Origin: Paenibacillus sp. JZ16
GTDB lineage: Bacteria; Bacillota; Bacilli; Paenibacillales; Paenibacillaceae
Assembly: GCF_015326965.1 (NCBI RefSeq)
Contig: NZ_CP017659.1
Location: forward strand, 7,205,001-7,269,000
Length of the DNA stretch: 64,000 bases
Direction of reading: 5' to 3'
The position numbers and the translations under genes are program-made. Numbering within the stretch: position 1 is the stretch's first letter; each line of letters opens with the position of its first letter. Positions 62,232 to 64,000 of the stretch are shown here, piece after piece. The notes under the pieces are model-generated. The model made no database searches. It saw nothing but the letters and a program-made list of their open reading frames with translations, and was not told the origin of the DNA.

Positions 62232-63551
62232 TTGAGTGACCCCTTACCGAGTTTGATAAGTTTAACCTTGGTATTGATTCTCGTCCTGTTAAATGGATTT
62301 TTTGTATCGGCTGAATTAGCTTTCGTTAAAGTGAAAAGCAGCCGTATTGACGCTCTGGCCGAAGAAGGACATAGACGTGCAAAATTTGCGCAGAACATAT
62401 TGAAGAACCTGGACGGATATATATCCGCATGCCAGTTTGGTATTACCATCGTGTCCATTGGACTCGGATGGATTGGCGAAAGAACGATATCCGCCATGAT
62501 TACGCCTTGGTTTCATGGCATAGGCTGGAGCAATACAGCCGTTCATGCCGTGTCCTTGGTAATTGCCTTCATCCTGATTGCACTCATGCACATTGTATTT
62601 GGTGCATTGGCGCCCAAGACAGTGGCTGTACGTAAGGCGGAACAAATTGCGCTGCTATCTGCAGGCCCACTGCGGGTGTTTTACACGATGATGTTCCCGT
62701 TTATCTGGTTTGCCAATGGGCTCTCCAATAATGTTCTCCGTTTATTCCGGATGCAACCGGTGGTTGAACGGAATGTTCATACCGAGGAAGAACTGCGGGA
62801 TATGATGAAAGAGAGCAGTGAGAGCGGCCTGATGGATAGCACGGATATGGTGTTGGTAGACAACATTTTTGAATTTGCCGACACGACAGCAAGGGAGATC
62901 ATGATCCCCAGAACAGAAATGATCTGCTTATACAACAATCTTTCATTGGAAGAAAATCTGAAGATCGCAAGCGAGGGGATGCGAACCCGTTATCCGATTT
63001 GTGACGAAGACAAGGATCATATCATTGGCTTTATTCACATTAAAGATCTGATGCGCGGATTCGTTCGTGACCAGCTTTCCTTGATTCGCCCGATCATTGC
63101 TGTTCCTGAGTCGATCAAGATCAGCGATCTGCTGCGAAGAATGCAGCGGAGCAAGACGCAAATTGCCATTCTAATTGATGAATACGGCGGGACTTCAGGA
63201 CTCGTAACCCTGGAGGACATCATGGAAGAAATCGTCGGTGAAATTCAAGATGAGTTTGACGAAGAGCGTCCGGGCATTGAAAAGGTGGGGGAGGATGAAT
63301 ACTCCATTGATGGATTGATGCTGATCGATGAAATTAATGACCAATTTGGTCTGAACGTGGATACAGAAGACTATGATACTATCGGTGGATGGCTGTCCTC
63401 GCGTCTTGAGGTGCTGCTCCCACACAAAGGTCAATCTGTCATGTATGAGGATTATCGCTTTGTGATTGAGGAGACCGAGAATAAACGGATTTCGCGGATT
63501 CGTCTGATCAGGCAGCAGCAGCAGCTGATTCAGGAAGAAGCAGGTGCGTAA
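62232..63551 (+). CDS. CorC/HlyC-family (CNNM) membrane protein with CBS domains
   Basis: 439 residues. A CNNM/DUF21 membrane domain (about 1-195) with four hydrophobic segments (LVLILVLLNGFFVSAELAFVKVKSSRI; YISACQFGITIVSIGLGWIGE) is followed by a pair of CBS domains (about 215-335: REIMIPRTEMICLYNN; IGFIHIKDLMR; QIAILIDEYGGTSGLVTLEDIMEEIVGEIQDEFDEE) and a CorC_HlyC domain. Similar to YhdP/MpfA, a magnesium exporter of Firmicutes. TTG start with TAGGAG upstream. Older annotations call it hemolysin. A long leader precedes it. Confidence 0.9.
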   Translation: MSDPLPSLISLTLVLILVLLNGFFVSAELAFVKVKSSRIDALAEEGHRRAKFAQNILKNLDGYISACQFGITIVSIGLGWIGERTISAMITPWFHGIGWSNTAVHAVSLVIAFILIALMHIVFGALAPKTVAVRKAEQIALLSAGPLRVFYTMMFPFIWFANGLSNNVLRLFRMQPVVERNVHTEEELRDMMKESSESGLMDSTDMVLVDNIFEFADTTAREIMIPRTEMICLYNNLSLEENLKIASEGMRTRYPICDEDKDHIIGFIHIKDLMRGFVRDQLSLIRPIIAVPESIKISDLLRRMQRSKTQIAILIDEYGGTSGLVTLEDIMEEIVGEIQDEFDEERPGIEKVGEDEYSIDGLMLIDEINDQFGLNVDTEDYDTIGGWLSSRLEVLLPHKGQSVMYEDYRFVIEETENKRISRIRLIRQQQQLIQEEAGA

Positions 63552-63564
63552 ACTGGATATTAGA

Positions 63565-63600
63565 AGAAGCCTCGACAATATATGTCGAGGCTTCTTTTTA
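63565..63600 (+). terminator. rho-independent terminator
   Basis: A perfect 13-base stem (AGAAGCCTCGACA / TGTCGAGGCTTCT), ATATA loop, then TTTTT. Confidence 0.9.
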
Positions 63601-63713
63601 TTTGCAGAAAAGTTTCAAAAAATATATCAATCCATGAAGAATTAGAAACTTTTGTTCTGTCACTGCGTGTTAAAATATGGATGTACCTATTACATTGAAA
63701 GAAAGGTGATATG

Positions 63714-64000
63714 ATGTCAAAAGTACGCAGTCCTAAACGTATAGCTTCAGCGGTTGCAGTCAGTGTTCTATTAAGTTTATCTCTGGCAGGAGGGGCTTAC
63801 GCGGATTCGGCTACAGACATTGCACCCGGTGCCTTAACGACTCCGCCTCCTGTGGAAATGAACCTAAATTCTTCTCTCAACACGTTAGCCAATAAATATT
63901 TGATGGATTATTTTTCTTCGATAGGGAAAGTAAGCAGTACTCAAGTAGGGATTAGCGCCACTACCAGTGCTTCTCAAGCTGTAGATTCTCTGGGTATCAA
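63714..64000 (+). CDS. secreted protein, N-terminal part (right end cut)
   Basis: The frame is open to the end of the window: 95 residues. A signal peptide (about 1-32) has a basic start (SKVRSPKRIAS), a hydrophobic core (AVAVSVLLSLSLAGG) and a cleavage site after AYA. The mature part is Thr/Ser/Pro-rich, then LNTLANKYLMDYF. AAAGGTGAT precedes two ATGs (63711, 63714); the second has better spacing. Family cannot be named from this fragment. Confidence 0.7.
   Translation, partial: MSKVRSPKRIASAVAVSVLLSLSLAGGAYADSATDIAPGALTTPPPVEMNLNSSLNTLANKYLMDYFSSIGKVSSTQVGISATTSASQAVDSLGI

Noticed and set aside
1..64000. tRNA, rRNA, CRISPR arrays, insertion sequences.
   Set aside because: I looked for T-loop-like GGTTCGA contexts, regular spacer repeats and transposase genes; the hits lay inside coding genes or were absent.

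Overview
The window looks like a chromosomal segment of an endospore-forming Firmicute of the Paenibacillus type. This inference rests on the spore genes (a gerP operon, a GerT-like gene, tlp, cwlJ-gerQ), strong AGGAGG-type ribosome binding sites, many GTG/TTG starts, LplABC-like sugar transporters with membrane-bound AraC sensors, a XerS-type recombinase and roughly balanced GC content. I see no rRNA, tRNA, CRISPR array, insertion sequence or prophage. Both ends cut genes: topB on the left and a secreted protein on the right.

Layout. 0-8.8 kb: topB tail, a convergent ArsR-HAD pair, an MFS exporter, an orphan PhnC-like ATPase, then a lipoprotein/response regulator/histidine kinase unit and a GNAT gene preceded by a duplicated palindromic repeat. 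8.9-15.7 kb: a glycogen island (glgC divergent from glgB-glgA, plus a neopullulanase-type GH13 enzyme). 16-20.3 kb: an amino-acid ABC transporter with binding protein and permease fused, its ATPase, a LysM-3D wall protein and a polysaccharide deacetylase. 20.4-24.1 kb: an old yellow enzyme, then pspA with DUF350, DUF4178 and DUF4247 genes behind an exact ECF/sigma-W-type promoter. 24.3-27.2 kb: moeA-mobB convergent with xerS. 27.4-35.8 kb: GNAT, SDR and aldo/keto reductase genes, a sugar ABC transporter, an imine-reductase-like gene with a MerR-type promoter, and a MarR regulator with matching palindromes before itself and the next gene. 36-38.7 kb: spore genes, with a GerT-like gene divergent from gerPA-E between facing sigma-K-like promoters, and tlp. 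39-42 kb: an Asp-box lipoprotein, a small Cys-rich ORF, DUF2500 and an SDR. 42.3-49.5 kb: AraC sensor, LplABC-like transporter and a GH88 unsaturated glucuronyl hydrolase. 49.6-57.9 kb: CopC/CopD, GNAT, a GAF histidine kinase with response regulator, an NmrA-like protein, a DHA2 exporter and an AraC regulator. 58-63.6 kb: GH78 rhamnosidase, cwlJ-gerQ, and a CorC/HlyC-family membrane protein behind a long leader.

Three themes link the genes: storage and uptake of plant-type carbohydrates, cell-envelope stress and remodelling, and spore germination. The best candidates for undescribed biology are the pspA-DUF350-DUF4178-DUF4247 operon and its promoter, a three-copy intergenic repeat near 29.8, 34.5 and 35.9 kb, the untranslated leader before the CorC-like gene, and the orphan ABC ATPase that lacks the switch histidine.
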